From the NCBI GenBank assembly GCA_964429265.1, contig CAYSBK010000137.1, positions 1-6,847 on the forward strand: a DNA stretch of 6,847 nt, given 5' to 3'. Below are positions 1-6,369 of this stretch, piece by piece; position 1 is the first letter of the stretch, and each line of letters opens with the position of its first letter. This DNA comes from CAYSBK01 sp964429265. Its GTDB lineage: Bacteria; Planctomycetota; Phycisphaerae; Sedimentisphaerales; Anaerobacaceae. Both the position numbers and the translations under genes were made by a program. The notes under the pieces are model-generated. The model saw only the letters and a list, made by a program, of their open reading frames with translations, had not been told where the DNA came from and did not search any database.

Positions 1-888
1 TGCGCCAATGCGGCTTATTTCCGGCATCAACGCTTTAAGACCCGCTGCGATAAAGTTTCGTACCTGCATGCTGCTATTGAAAGCAATCTCATAGACTGGA
101 ACGGAAGAAACTCCTGCATAACGCGCAAGCATCAACTTGTTAAATGGACTTAGTAGCATACTTATAAGCGAGCCACCAAATACGCCGCTGCCAAAACATA
201 GAACGCGTTTACAGCTTTGAGTATCCAAGCTGCCTAACCGGAACAAACAAATATTGACAGTTTTTCGTATAACGAGCAGACTTGCACATCCGACGAAAAT
301 GTAAGAAAGCGTATTTCCAATCAAGAGGCTTTCAATACCATTGCCAAGCCACAGAAGAATCGATGATGCGCCAACAGTGACTATCTTGCCGGCCGAAAAT
401 ACATAGTTCGCCAGGTCCATCCTGCCCAGGCCGGAAACGGCCGCATTGATTGCCCGCACTATGTATACGCAGACACTCAGAACCCCAACATACGGAAGCA
501 ACCATAAGGCTGTCTTTGCATTTTGCGGGGACAGTTTGAATAAGGCGACGATTTGTGTGCGAAAGAGCAGCAAACCTATTATCACAACCAATCCAGTGGC
601 TCCGAGGATGCCAACGGCTGCAGTGATATACCCCTGAACGCCTTCGATGTTGCCGCGGCCGTATTCTTCGGCGACCAGTTTCATAACGGCTGCGCCGACG
701 CCGAGGTCACCAAGTTGGGCAAACATCAAAACAACCGATAGCACAAGCCAAAGCCCATATTTCTCGTATCCGAGAAAATGCAGGTACACGGGATAGGCCA
801 CAGCCAGTGCAATGCCGTTGACCAGCGTGGTCACAAGGCCGGAAAACATATTGATGCGAAGCTGACTTGACAACAATCTTCTGATCAT
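1..888 (-). CDS. Wzx-type oligosaccharide flippase (partial, 3' end outside window)
   Basis: An inner-membrane protein of the MATE/MOP polysaccharide flippase family, expected to move lipid-linked oligosaccharide repeat units from the cytoplasmic to the periplasmic face. Reading the minus strand from an ATG at 888 gives 296 uninterrupted codons to the window edge. The N-terminus (SQLRINMFSGLVTTLVN, then AVAYPVYLHFLGYEKYGLW at about residues 29-47, then FAQLGDLGVG) is characteristic of these flippases. Hydrophobic segments follow at about 15-35, 44-60, 86-108, 127-150, 165-183 and 188-207, and an amphipathic FNKLMLARYAGV stretch near 249-260 is also typical. Family members have about 12-14 helices and 420-500 residues, so roughly the last third is missing. 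It is the fourth gene of the minus-strand set, 151 bp after the Wzz gene. No clear ribosome binding site precedes the ATG; the frame is open for 21 codons further up to a TGA at 952-954 but holds no ATG, GTG or TTG. GC falls markedly toward the left edge. Family call is firm; substrate unknown. Confidence 0.9.
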   Translation of the reverse strand, partial: MIRRLLSSQLRINMFSGLVTTLVNGIALAVAYPVYLHFLGYEKYGLWLVLSVVLMFAQLGDLGVGAAVMKLVAEEYGRGNIEGVQGYITAAVGILGATGLVVIIGLLLFRTQIVALFKLSPQNAKTALWLLPYVGVLSVCVYIVRAINAAVSGLGRMDLANYVFSAGKIVTVGASSILLWLGNGIESLLIGNTLSYIFVGCASLLVIRKTVNICLFRLGSLDTQSCKRVLCFGSGVFGGSLISMLLSPFNKLMLARYAGVSSVPVYEIAFNSSMQVRNFIAAGLKALMPEISRIGA

Positions 889-1039
889 ACGGTACAGCTT
901 GTGTTGAAGGTGTCCGGCCTGTTCGCGGTGTCCGTTTAGACTCCGTCCCCGTCAGGTGCCTTATCACGCCGTCCTGTTTCTCCATCAGAAAAAATGAGCG
1001 TCCCTTCAGCACCCGTTGCCAATAATCTCGATGGCGGCT

Positions 1040-1945
1040 TCACGCGCAGGCACTCGCGGCCGGGCGCGTCTTTGCCTTTGCCAAGCATTCCCGCACAAAG
1101 GCCGCAAATGTGCCAAAGAACAACGCCGTTACCCCCGCAAGCACCGCCATCACTGCCCTTTTCGGCTTGACCTTCTTTTCGGGAACGACCGCCTTATCCA
1201 GAATCTGGATCGTCGGCATACTCTTGGCTTCTTCGATCTTCGCCAGCTCGTACTCCCGAGTAAGCATCTCGAACAGCATCTCCTTGATTCTCGCCTGATT
1301 GCTCGGCAGTGTATCTATCTGGCTCAGTTCACGTTCCAGCTCCTGCAGACGATTCTCCAGAAAGACGCGCTTGCTGGTCGCCTGCCCGGATGAAAGACGC
1401 TTATTCTGTTTGTCGAGTTGTTCGACGTACGCATTTGCCATAGCGGCGGCCCTGACCGGATCTCTGTCTTCAACGGTAATGGTGACGATGCCTTCATCCG
1501 AGACCTTTACCTTGGTGTTGCGTCGCAGCTTTTTCCTCACGTCACTCATATACTGCTCACCGTAGACCTGCTGGAGCTTGAACTGGTCGATGATGGCATC
1601 AACTACGATTCGGCTTTTGAGAATGCCCGCATACATATCGGCGATGCTGGTAACTCCGAGCACATCGGCTATCATCGAGTTCTTGGCAAGTCCTGTCGCA
1701 GCGGAGGCCTTGGATTGCTGCTGTATAATGTCAATCGGCGGCACGACCGAGGCCGTTGCTGCAAAAATGTTCGGCATAACCAAGCTTATCAGCAGGGTCG
1801 CAGCCACCGCAATGACGCAAACGCCCACGATCATCCGCCTGTGGTTGTAAATCACTCGCAGGTAATCGACGAGGTTGATCTCGTCGCCCTCGTCCTGGAT
1901 GCCGGGTAACATTTGCTGGTTGGCATTGTCTTGCTTGTCTTGCAT
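1040..1945 (-). CDS. Wzz/GumC-type polysaccharide chain-length determinant
   Basis: Polysaccharide co-polymerase of the inner membrane, which oligomerises, controls polymer length and couples synthesis to the SLBB export channel. The protein has 301 residues. A short cytoplasmic N-terminus with INLVDYLRVIYNHRR (about 23-37) leads into membrane helix 1 (about 38-58). The Wzz domain follows, with PPIDIIQQQ and the LKSRIVVDAIIDQF region (109-122) and VTVEDRDP-like EGIVTITVEDRDP (151-163). The C-terminal signature ReYELAKIEEAKSMPTIQILDKAVVPE (230-256) precedes membrane helix 2 (about 264-284). No Walker motif is present, so the BY-kinase partner is not fused here. The coiled-coil region between about 191 and 225 is short for this family, which often runs 350-450 residues. 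The ATG at 1945 lies 24 bp after the SLBB stop, with a modest AGGA three bases before it, indicating one transcript. Family assignment is secure. Confidence 0.93.
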   Translation of the reverse strand: MQDKQDNANQQMLPGIQDEGDEINLVDYLRVIYNHRRMIVGVCVIAVAATLLISLVMPNIFAATASVVPPIDIIQQQSKASAATGLAKNSMIADVLGVTSIADMYAGILKSRIVVDAIIDQFKLQQVYGEQYMSDVRKKLRRNTKVKVSDEGIVTITVEDRDPVRAAAMANAYVEQLDKQNKRLSSGQATSKRVFLENRLQELERELSQIDTLPSNQARIKEMLFEMLTREYELAKIEEAKSMPTIQILDKAVVPEKKVKPKRAVMAVLAGVTALFFGTFAAFVRECLAKAKTRPAASACA

Positions 1946-1969
1946 ACGTCCTACCGCTTCTGGTCGTTA

Positions 1970-2575
1970 TCACAGGGCCAGTACCACCCCCGTGGTAATC
2001 GCTATCTGGAACAGTATCTGAGTTATGTCCTTTGTGGTTCGCAGCCACAGGAATTTCTGCATCTCTTGCGGCACGACAATCGTGTCGCCTGGCTCAAGAC
2101 GGATATTCATAAAGTTACCGAACAGCCACCGGTTGCCCTGCGAATCCCAGGAGACCTTTCCGAATTTCTTCTGGGCCATACTCGCTACCGACCCATCCGC
2201 ACGGATGATGCTGATGCTTTTCTCGTCGGCGTCCTTCGTCGGTCCACCGACTTTGCCGAGGTAGTAGCCTACGGTCCGGCCCGGCTCGTAAACCAGCGAG
2301 CCCGGGTTGTAAACCTCACCAACTACGTTCACAATCCCCGGTTTCTGTGGAATGTACAGCTCATCACCCTTTTCAAGTTCAATGTCGTACAGCGACCCCT
2401 TCAGCTCTTCAAGCTCGGCCAGGCGGATCACCACTCGTCCCTGAACCTGTACGGCTCTGAGTTTGCTGAGCAGCTCTTTTTGTACTGCGAGCTGCCGCAT
2501 CTGCTCTTTTACCGCCTGGTCGCTCAATGCACCGCTTATGCTCTGCTCGGAAGCGCTGAGCACCTCTTGTTCCAT
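1970..2575 (-). CDS. C-terminal fragment of the SLBB polysaccharide export protein
   Basis: This is the last part of the export protein begun at 4869, separated from the rest by the TAA at 2720-2722. The first ATG after that stop is at 2575, but it has no spaced Shine-Dalgarno, and clear SLBB-type coding sequence continues in the same frame right up to the stop (ERGEKLSSLIERAGGYTDRA, then AAVFTRQSAKEVQRKKLDEL). Position 2575 is therefore an internal methionine, not a true start. The fragment contains a helical region (about 1-60 of the fragment), a sixth SLBB domain with IVNVVGEVYNPGSLVYEPG (81-99) and VGGPTKDADE (109-118), the EPGDTIVVPQ motif (161-170), and a final hydrophobic helix (DITQILFQIAITTGVVLAL, 183-201), the expected membrane-spanning helix of Wza-like channels. 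It ends with TGA at 1970-1972. If the stop is real, this part would probably not be made or would be non-functional. Confidence 0.75.
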   Translation of the reverse strand: MEQEVLSASEQSISGALSDQAVKEQMRQLAVQKELLSKLRAVQVQGRVVIRLAELEELKGSLYDIELEKGDELYIPQKPGIVNVVGEVYNPGSLVYEPGRTVGYYLGKVGGPTKDADEKSISIIRADGSVASMAQKKFGKVSWDSQGNRWLFGNFMNIRLEPGDTIVVPQEMQKFLWLRTTKDITQILFQIAITTGVVLAL

Positions 2576-2719
2576 CCTGCGGACAAGTTCGTCGAGCTTT
2601 TTCCGTTGGACCTCTTTCGCGCTTTGACGCGTGAATACGGCGGCCTTCAGGTAAGCCCGGTCGGTGTAGCCGCCTGCCCGCTCGATAAGGGAACTCAGCT
2701 TCTCCCCTCGCTCGATCGG

Positions 2720-2722
2720 TTA
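2720..2722 (-). other. In-frame TAA interrupting the SLBB gene
   Basis: Read on the minus strand, the local codons are GGA GTA TAA CCG ATC GAG. SLBB domains normally have G-V-Y-P-I at this place, so TAA stands where TAC or TAT (Tyr) is expected. One base change would account for it. Coding resemblance to the family continues in the same frame directly after it for 250 codons. Confidence 0.85.
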
Positions 2723-4147
2723 TACTCCCGGAGACCCCGCCTCCCCCGAGACGGTTGCCGTCCAGCCGAATTGAAGCTCCGGTATAGGCCTGACTACCAG
2801 GTGGTCGTACCGCTGCAACAGCAGGTTATGCTCTGCGTCGCCCGCCAGCGCCTTGCCGAGGTCTATGTTGATGGTTTCGACTTGCATTCCGCTTTGGCTG
2901 ATGTGCTTGCGAGTGACTTCTGCCTTTTTCAGGTACGCGTTGTCCATAAGGCCGCCCGCGGCGTTGACAAGGTCCCTGACCGTCATACCCTCGGTGAGCC
3001 GGTACTGTCCGGGTCGGTGCACCAGCCCGGATATTGAAACTATGGTCTTTTCCCGCTCGTCCCAGCGGAATATCCGCACCGTATCGAAAGCAACCAGCGT
3101 ATGGTTTTCCGATTCGTCCCCCGCCAGCACCTTACCCGGCTCAAAGGGAATTACCCGCCGATGGTAATCGGGCCGCACAAGCCGTATGATCTCCCCGTAG
3201 CTCAGGTCCGCCTGCGGCTTCAGCACTTCGTACGATGTGAGCAAATCGCTCAGCCTCATTCCCGGCTTCAGTTGATACTTGCCGGGCCTGTATACGTGCC
3301 CCGTCAGGTGAACCACGTTGTGTTCCACCGGCAGCACGGGAAACACCTTTATCAGATCGCCGTCCTGCAGCATCGTATCAAGTGCCGCCTGCTGCGACTG
3401 CGAGCGGTCGCGCGCGCTCATATCGAAATCGACCACGATGCGTTTCTCGTGCCGCTGGACCCTCTCGACCTGTACACGCTGCAATGAGCCGGCATAAGTT
3501 ACGCCGCCGGCCATTTCGAGCATCTCTTCGAGCGTCGTCGGCCCCGCCATTTCGTAAATGGCTGGCCTCTTGACGTTCCCCGCCACGCCCACAACCGGGC
3601 CAATGACAGGAATAAAAATGGTGTCGCCGTCTTGCAGGCGAACATCGGAGCTTTTGTCGCCGCTAAGCAGAAAGTTGTACAGGTCAATCGTTTTTGCTTC
3701 CTGGCCCGCCCGCAGAAGCCGGATTTTTCTGAGGCTGCCGTCTCTTGACGGACCACCGGCCGCAAAAAGAGCATTGATCACGGTCGACAGCGAACTGACC
3801 GTGTAGCTTCCGGGGACCTCCGCCTGGCCGACCACGTAAACCCTGATGGAACGAAGCGCATCCATCGTCACGGCCATCTTGAAGTCCTTGTGTTTCCGCG
3901 AGAACTCGTGCTCGAGGTATTCTTCAAGCTCCGCGAACTGCAGGCCGGCAACTTTCAGCACGCCTATCTCCGGCAGGGCCACCCCCCCGTTGCGGTCAAC
4001 CGTCACCGAGTACTGGGCGCTGACACGACCCCAAAGCGTCACCGTGAAAGAATCGCCCGGGCCCACCGTATAATCGCCGCCCACCGGAACGTTCGTTACG
4101 GGCGCAAAAGTGGAAACCCCGCCCCTGAACACGTCATACCCGAACTG
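2720..4147 (-). CDS. SLBB-domain polysaccharide export protein, central part (Wza role)
   Basis: The central part of a Wza-like periplasmic/outer-membrane export protein that forms the conduit for nascent polysaccharide. The right end at the scaffold gap is not a real start; the same frame continues in the fragment ending at 4248. In the joined protein (914 residues if the TAA is read as one residue) a Poly_export domain lies at about 213-285, with YTVGPGDSFTVTLWGR and the LPEIG strand. SLBB1 is at about 291-368 (VVGQAEVPGSYTV, DGDTIFIP), SLBB2 at 374-420 (VAGNVKRPAIYEM), SLBB3 at 467-514 (LTGHVYRPGKYQLKPG) and SLBB4 at 558-604 (ISGLVHRPGQYRLTEG). SLBB5 begins at 652 (VSGEAGSPGV) and is cut at 665 by TAA. 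E. coli Wza has about 380 residues, so this is the long multi-SLBB form. Stopping here would remove half of SLBB5, all of SLBB6 and the terminal helix. Confidence 0.9.
   Translation of the reverse strand, partial: QFGYDVFRGGVSTFAPVTNVPVGGDYTVGPGDSFTVTLWGRVSAQYSVTVDRNGGVALPEIGVLKVAGLQFAELEEYLEHEFSRKHKDFKMAVTMDALRSIRVYVVGQAEVPGSYTVSSLSTVINALFAAGGPSRDGSLRKIRLLRAGQEAKTIDLYNFLLSGDKSSDVRLQDGDTIFIPVIGPVVGVAGNVKRPAIYEMAGPTTLEEMLEMAGGVTYAGSLQRVQVERVQRHEKRIVVDFDMSARDRSQSQQAALDTMLQDGDLIKVFPVLPVEHNVVHLTGHVYRPGKYQLKPGMRLSDLLTSYEVLKPQADLSYGEIIRLVRPDYHRRVIPFEPGKVLAGDESENHTLVAFDTVRIFRWDEREKTIVSISGLVHRPGQYRLTEGMTVRDLVNAAGGLMDNAYLKKAEVTRKHISQSGMQVETINIDLGKALAGDAEHNLLLQRYDHLVVRPIPELQFGWTATVSGEAGSPGV
4093..4147. 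repeat. 55-bp exact duplicate flanking scaffold gap, left copy
   Basis: These 55 bases are identical to 4248-4302 on the other side of the N run, and each copy ends exactly at its contig boundary. Contig ends sharing precisely one assembler k-mer look like this, so it is most likely an assembly leftover and not a biological repeat. Confidence 0.93.
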
Positions 4148-4247
4148 NNNNNNNNNNNNNNNNNNNNNNNNNNNNNNNNNNNNNNNNNNNNNNNNNNNNN
4201 NNNNNNNNNNNNNNNNNNNNNNNNNNNNNNNNNNNNNNNNNNNNNNN
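4148..4247. other. 100-N scaffold gap, probably spurious
   Basis: Exactly 100 Ns, the conventional filler for a gap of unknown size. Because both flanks carry the same 55 bp, the true gap length is probably minus 55, meaning no sequence is missing. Removing the Ns and one copy (155 bp) keeps the SLBB frame open across the join. Confidence 0.92.
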
Positions 4248-4302
4248 TCGTTACGGGCGCAAAAGTGGAAACCCCGCCCCTGAACACGTCATACCCGAAC
4301 TG
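4248..4302. repeat. 55-bp exact duplicate flanking scaffold gap, right copy
   Basis: Identical to 4093-4147. Both copies encode the same minus-strand peptide segment (VFRGGVSTFAPVT and flanks) of the SLBB protein. Only one should exist once the contigs are merged. Confidence 0.93.
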
Positions 4303-4869
4303 GGCGAGCTCCGTCGAAACCTCGTTAGGTGCCCGACCCGCAAGCATCAATTCCATTCGCGAGGGCCCTTCGTATGGCGGTTTGTTTGGTTTCGGTAGCT
4401 CGCCGACGGCTTTCGCACCGGCCCTGGACTTCTCACTGGGGATCAAACGCAGAATATTACCGAGTTGTTCGGCGGAGATTGTGCCTATTTTGGCAGCGGC
4501 CGTTGCAGACCGCCGAATGTCGCTGAGGAACGCTTCGTCCGCAAGGGCTTCCCTTCGCCAGCCTCCGAGAGGTTCGATGCCCAGGCTTCTCAACTGCGAA
4601 ACCGCCTCGGTCTCTGTGAGATTCTCGCCGAGCTCCAGTGCCTCGGCCAGCTTCAGCGCATACTGGCCCTGGCGAATCAGCTCATTCGGGGCCGTTACAC
4701 CAGACTCAACGAAAGCTGTCCCGGATTCCCCCGCAGCACCAGATGCCAGAAACATCACTGTCATCATAATGACTGCCGATGCGGTGGATGCTGCCGGCTT
4801 GACCGGCCGTTTCGCTGTCATCTGCAGCTTTCGCTTTACCACTTCGGACGACTCCTCTTTACCATCCAT
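4248..4869 (-). CDS. SLBB polysaccharide export protein, N-terminal part
   Basis: This is the true start of the long export protein; it runs into the scaffold gap and continues in frame in the segment 2720-4147 once the duplicated 55 bp is collapsed. The ATG at 4869 has a good Shine-Dalgarno (GGAG at 4875-4878, five bases away) and overlaps the sugar transferase stop by 11 bp, which points to translational coupling. Residues 20-47 form a positively charged then hydrophobic stretch (KRPVKPAASTASAVIMMTVM, then FLASGAAG), read as a signal peptide with a long n-region; a shorter form could start at Met17 (4821) but lacks a good binding site. There is no cysteine near the cleavage region, so no lipobox. 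Residues 60-190 are a helical, Ala/Glu-rich periplasmic segment (EALELGENLTETEAVSQLRS), and ELAQFGYDVFRGGVSTFAPV leads into the Poly_export domain. I cannot assign a function to the N-terminal helical part. Confidence 0.88.
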
Positions 4870-5617
4870 TTCGTCTCCACAGCACTACCGGTATGGTCTT
4901 CAGCAGTATGTACACGTTCAGCCAGACGGACCTCTTGCGTATGTAAAGGCGGTCGTACCTGACTTTATGACGGGGTTTCAGGTCATAGCAACCGTTTATC
5001 TGCGCCAGGCCCGTCAGGCCCGGCTTGACGCTCAGTCTCGCTCCCTGGAGCTCCTTGTGTCTTCTAACGAAGTAAGGTCGTTCGGGTCGTGGCCCGACCA
5101 GGCTCATATCGCCTCGCAGAATGTTGAGCAATTGCGGCAACTCGTCGAGCCTGGTTCTGCGAAGAAATCTGCCTATCGGCGTCACACGCGGGTCATCCGG
5201 CCGTGCCAGAACCGGACCTGTCCCCCGCTCGGCATTGCCTACCATCGTCCTGAACTTGTACAGCAGAAAGAGTTTTCCGCCTCTTGTAACCCGCCTTTGA
5301 CGGTAAATGACAGGCCCCGGCGAGGAAAGCCGCACCAGCACCACTATCACGGCAAACAACGGCAGCGACAGACCCAGCAACAACAGTGCCCCTGCGACAT
5401 CCATGCATCTTATCAAAAACTCCTCGCGACTCGACACCTCGGGCACAGAAACCGCTGACGAATATACTGATTGCCCGCGCCAAACTGCTTTACTTACAGC
5501 CTGGTGTTCAATAAAGCGGCTCGGTATCCTCTCGAGAAAAGCTACGCTTCCCCCAGTGGGTGTTTTCCTGCTGACCTGGGTCCCGGACCCTCCCACGCTG
5601 ACTTTGCTTCTCCCCAT
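4859..5617 (-). CDS. Sugar transferase (monotopic phosphoglycosyl transferase)
   Basis: Initiates repeat-unit synthesis by transferring a sugar 1-phosphate from a UDP-sugar to undecaprenyl phosphate at the inner membrane. From Met at 5617 the product has 252 residues. A low-complexity, probably disordered N-terminus (1-65) is followed by R-C-M-D at 71-74 and the re-entrant membrane helix (about 75-96), then SSPGPVIYRQ (98-107), YKFRTM (120-125), the catalytic Asp-Glu in RRTRLDELPQLLN (158-159), GDMSLVGPRPERP (169-181) and KPGLTGLAQING (198-209). All hallmark motifs are intact. It has only this one membrane segment, unlike the larger WbaP/WcaJ type with four extra helices. AAAGGGG at 5624-5630 sits three bases before one ATG (5620) and six before the next (5617), so I prefer 5617. 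The frame is open to a TTG at 5791 (57 further codons before the 5620 ATG), but that start has no binding site. It is the first gene of the minus-strand unit. The specific sugar cannot be told. Confidence 0.92.
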   Translation of the reverse strand: MGRSKVSVGGSGTQVSRKTPTGGSVAFLERIPSRFIEHQAVSKAVWRGQSVYSSAVSVPEVSSREEFLIRCMDVAGALLLLGLSLPLFAVIVVLVRLSSPGPVIYRQRRVTRGGKLFLLYKFRTMVGNAERGTGPVLARPDDPRVTPIGRFLRRTRLDELPQLLNILRGDMSLVGPRPERPYFVRRHKELQGARLSVKPGLTGLAQINGCYDLKPRHKVRYDRLYIRKRSVWLNVYILLKTIPVVLWRRNGW

Positions 5618-6154
5618 CATAGACCCCTTTACTAAAAGTTGCCGGTCTGAGATCTCTCTGCCCTCGTCAATCTTCAGCAGCCCTTTATTGTGAAAGGCGG
5701 TTATGTTAAGGTACTTCGTCAATACTTTTGAAGCCGGACTCTCCCATACAAACCGAGTCGCAGAATTTCGCCCAGTTGCTTTATCCCACAAGCAGGCCCA
5801 ATTGTTTTCTCGATCGCCAACCCAAAAAGCAAAGATTGCTTATGCTGAGTTTTGCTCGTTTTCGGCTCGGACAACGCGCAGATTACACAACCGCCCCACA
5901 CTGTTATGTCGACGTGCGCGACCGATAAACTTTAATAATTGCGGGTTAAGGCTTTCTTTAATGATCATGGGCGAACTCTGTTGCGCCATCCTGGTTTCAG
6001 TCCCTTTTGCCTACACTCTGTCCCCACCGGCCCCAATTCAGTACCGACCGGAGCAGAAATTGACGCCTAATCGCCCAAAGAGGTTATGGAGCTCGCAGTT
6101 TCGCCGCCCATAAAACCTCAGCAACAACCTTCCACCCTGAGGCTCGTTGAGGGC

Positions 6155-6179
6155 AGGGGATCGCGATACTGGCTCCCCT
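6155..6179. repeat. Inverted repeat AGGGGA / TCCCCT
   Basis: AGGGGA at 6155-6160 and its exact complement TCCCCT at 6174-6179 enclose a 13-base loop that begins with the palindrome TCGCGA. A 6-bp stem can form. It is not followed by a T-run, so it does not look like an intrinsic terminator. Two more TCCCCT copies follow inside the tandem repeat. Confidence 0.5.
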
Positions 6180-6182
6180 ACA

Positions 6183-6211
6183 CCTAAAAGCATCCCCTAA
6201 AAGCATCCCCT
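6183..6211. repeat. 13-bp tandem repeat, 2.2 copies
   Basis: The unit CCTAAAAGCATCC occurs at 6183-6195 and again at 6196-6208 without change, followed by a partial third copy (CCT). A short CCCC-TCT-GGGG palindrome begins at 6207. It lies about 160-190 bp before the Wzi-like start codon. It could be an operator pair or a slippage-generated repeat; the sequence does not decide. Confidence 0.75.
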
Positions 6212-6326
6212 CTGGGGCGTGGTCAAATTACAGTCCCTGAGCATTTGTGTCAATACAACTTTTTCTTGATTGTTGAACTTTCTGCCGTAAACTCACCTCG
6301 GTATGGAAACCCTTTAATGAAAAATA

Positions 6327-6360
6327 GGCAAACTCGGCAAAATACACAGTACGGGCAAAA
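6327..6360 (+). promoter_or_regulatory. Three GGCAAA boxes spaced 9 and 18 bp (tentative)
   Basis: GGCAAA begins at 6327, 6336 and 6354, that is at multiples of nine bases, and the last two extend to GGCAAAA. They lie 10-43 bases before the Wzi-like start codon, within its likely leader. Such direct repeats can be a protein-binding site, but three copies of a hexamer could arise by chance in this A-rich stretch. Confidence 0.25.
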
Positions 6361-6369
6361 TCCTGCCTT

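Larger units (their letters stand above)
5618..6369. other. Divergent intergenic region between the two export units
   Basis: About 750 bp with no convincing gene. Reading frames here are short, lack family-like sequence and have no binding sites. It must hold the promoter(s) of the minus-strand sugar transferase unit and, unless that gene is read from elsewhere, of the plus-strand Wzi-like gene. Visible structure is limited to a 13-bp tandem repeat at 6183-6211, an inverted repeat at 6155-6179, a weak 5-bp stem at 5737-5759 and spaced GGCAAA copies just before the plus-strand gene. I find no strong sigma-70 or sigma-54 promoter match on either strand. Confidence 0.6.

Noticed and set aside
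989..994. Run of six T on the minus strand after the Wzz gene as an intrinsic terminator
   Set aside because: No stable GC-rich stem directly precedes the run.
707..1012. Minus-strand frame of 101 codons
   Set aside because: It overlaps the flippase gene out of frame; the flippase frame gives membrane helices and family motifs, while this one gives Cys/His/Arg-rich shadow sequence.
1913..3037. Long plus-strand reading frame of 374 codons
   Set aside because: It is antisense to the Wzz start and the SLBB gene, whose minus-strand frame has clear domain motifs. Its own product resembles no family and is biased in the way expected of a complementary frame.
4093..4302. True tandem duplication or mobile insertion at the N gap
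   Set aside because: The duplicates end exactly at the N boundaries, and collapsing them restores a single open frame, so contig overlap is the simpler reading.
3890..5458. Plus-strand reading frame of 522 codons spanning the N gap
   Set aside because: It is antisense to the SLBB and sugar transferase genes and is kept open partly by the Ns. No recognisable motifs.
5717..5722. Minus-strand TTGACG as a possible -35 box for the sugar transferase unit
   Set aside because: No -10-like hexamer lies 16-18 bases downstream; the nearest A/T-rich hexamers are at wrong spacing.
5885..5895. Minus-strand GGCGGTTGTGT resembling the ops/JUMPstart element (GGCGGTAGNNT) of RfaH-controlled capsule operons
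   Set aside because: It has mismatches to the consensus, a near-match is fairly likely by chance in a region this size, and ops is established mainly in gammaproteobacteria.
5703..6113. Plus-strand frame of 136 codons in the intergenic region
   Set aside because: No ribosome binding site, no family-like sequence and atypical composition; most likely a chance frame.
6353..6368. GG-N10-GC arrangement suggesting a sigma-54 promoter before the Wzi-like gene
   Set aside because: Only the GG and GC dinucleotides fit; the rest of the consensus is absent and the site abuts the start codon, leaving no leader.
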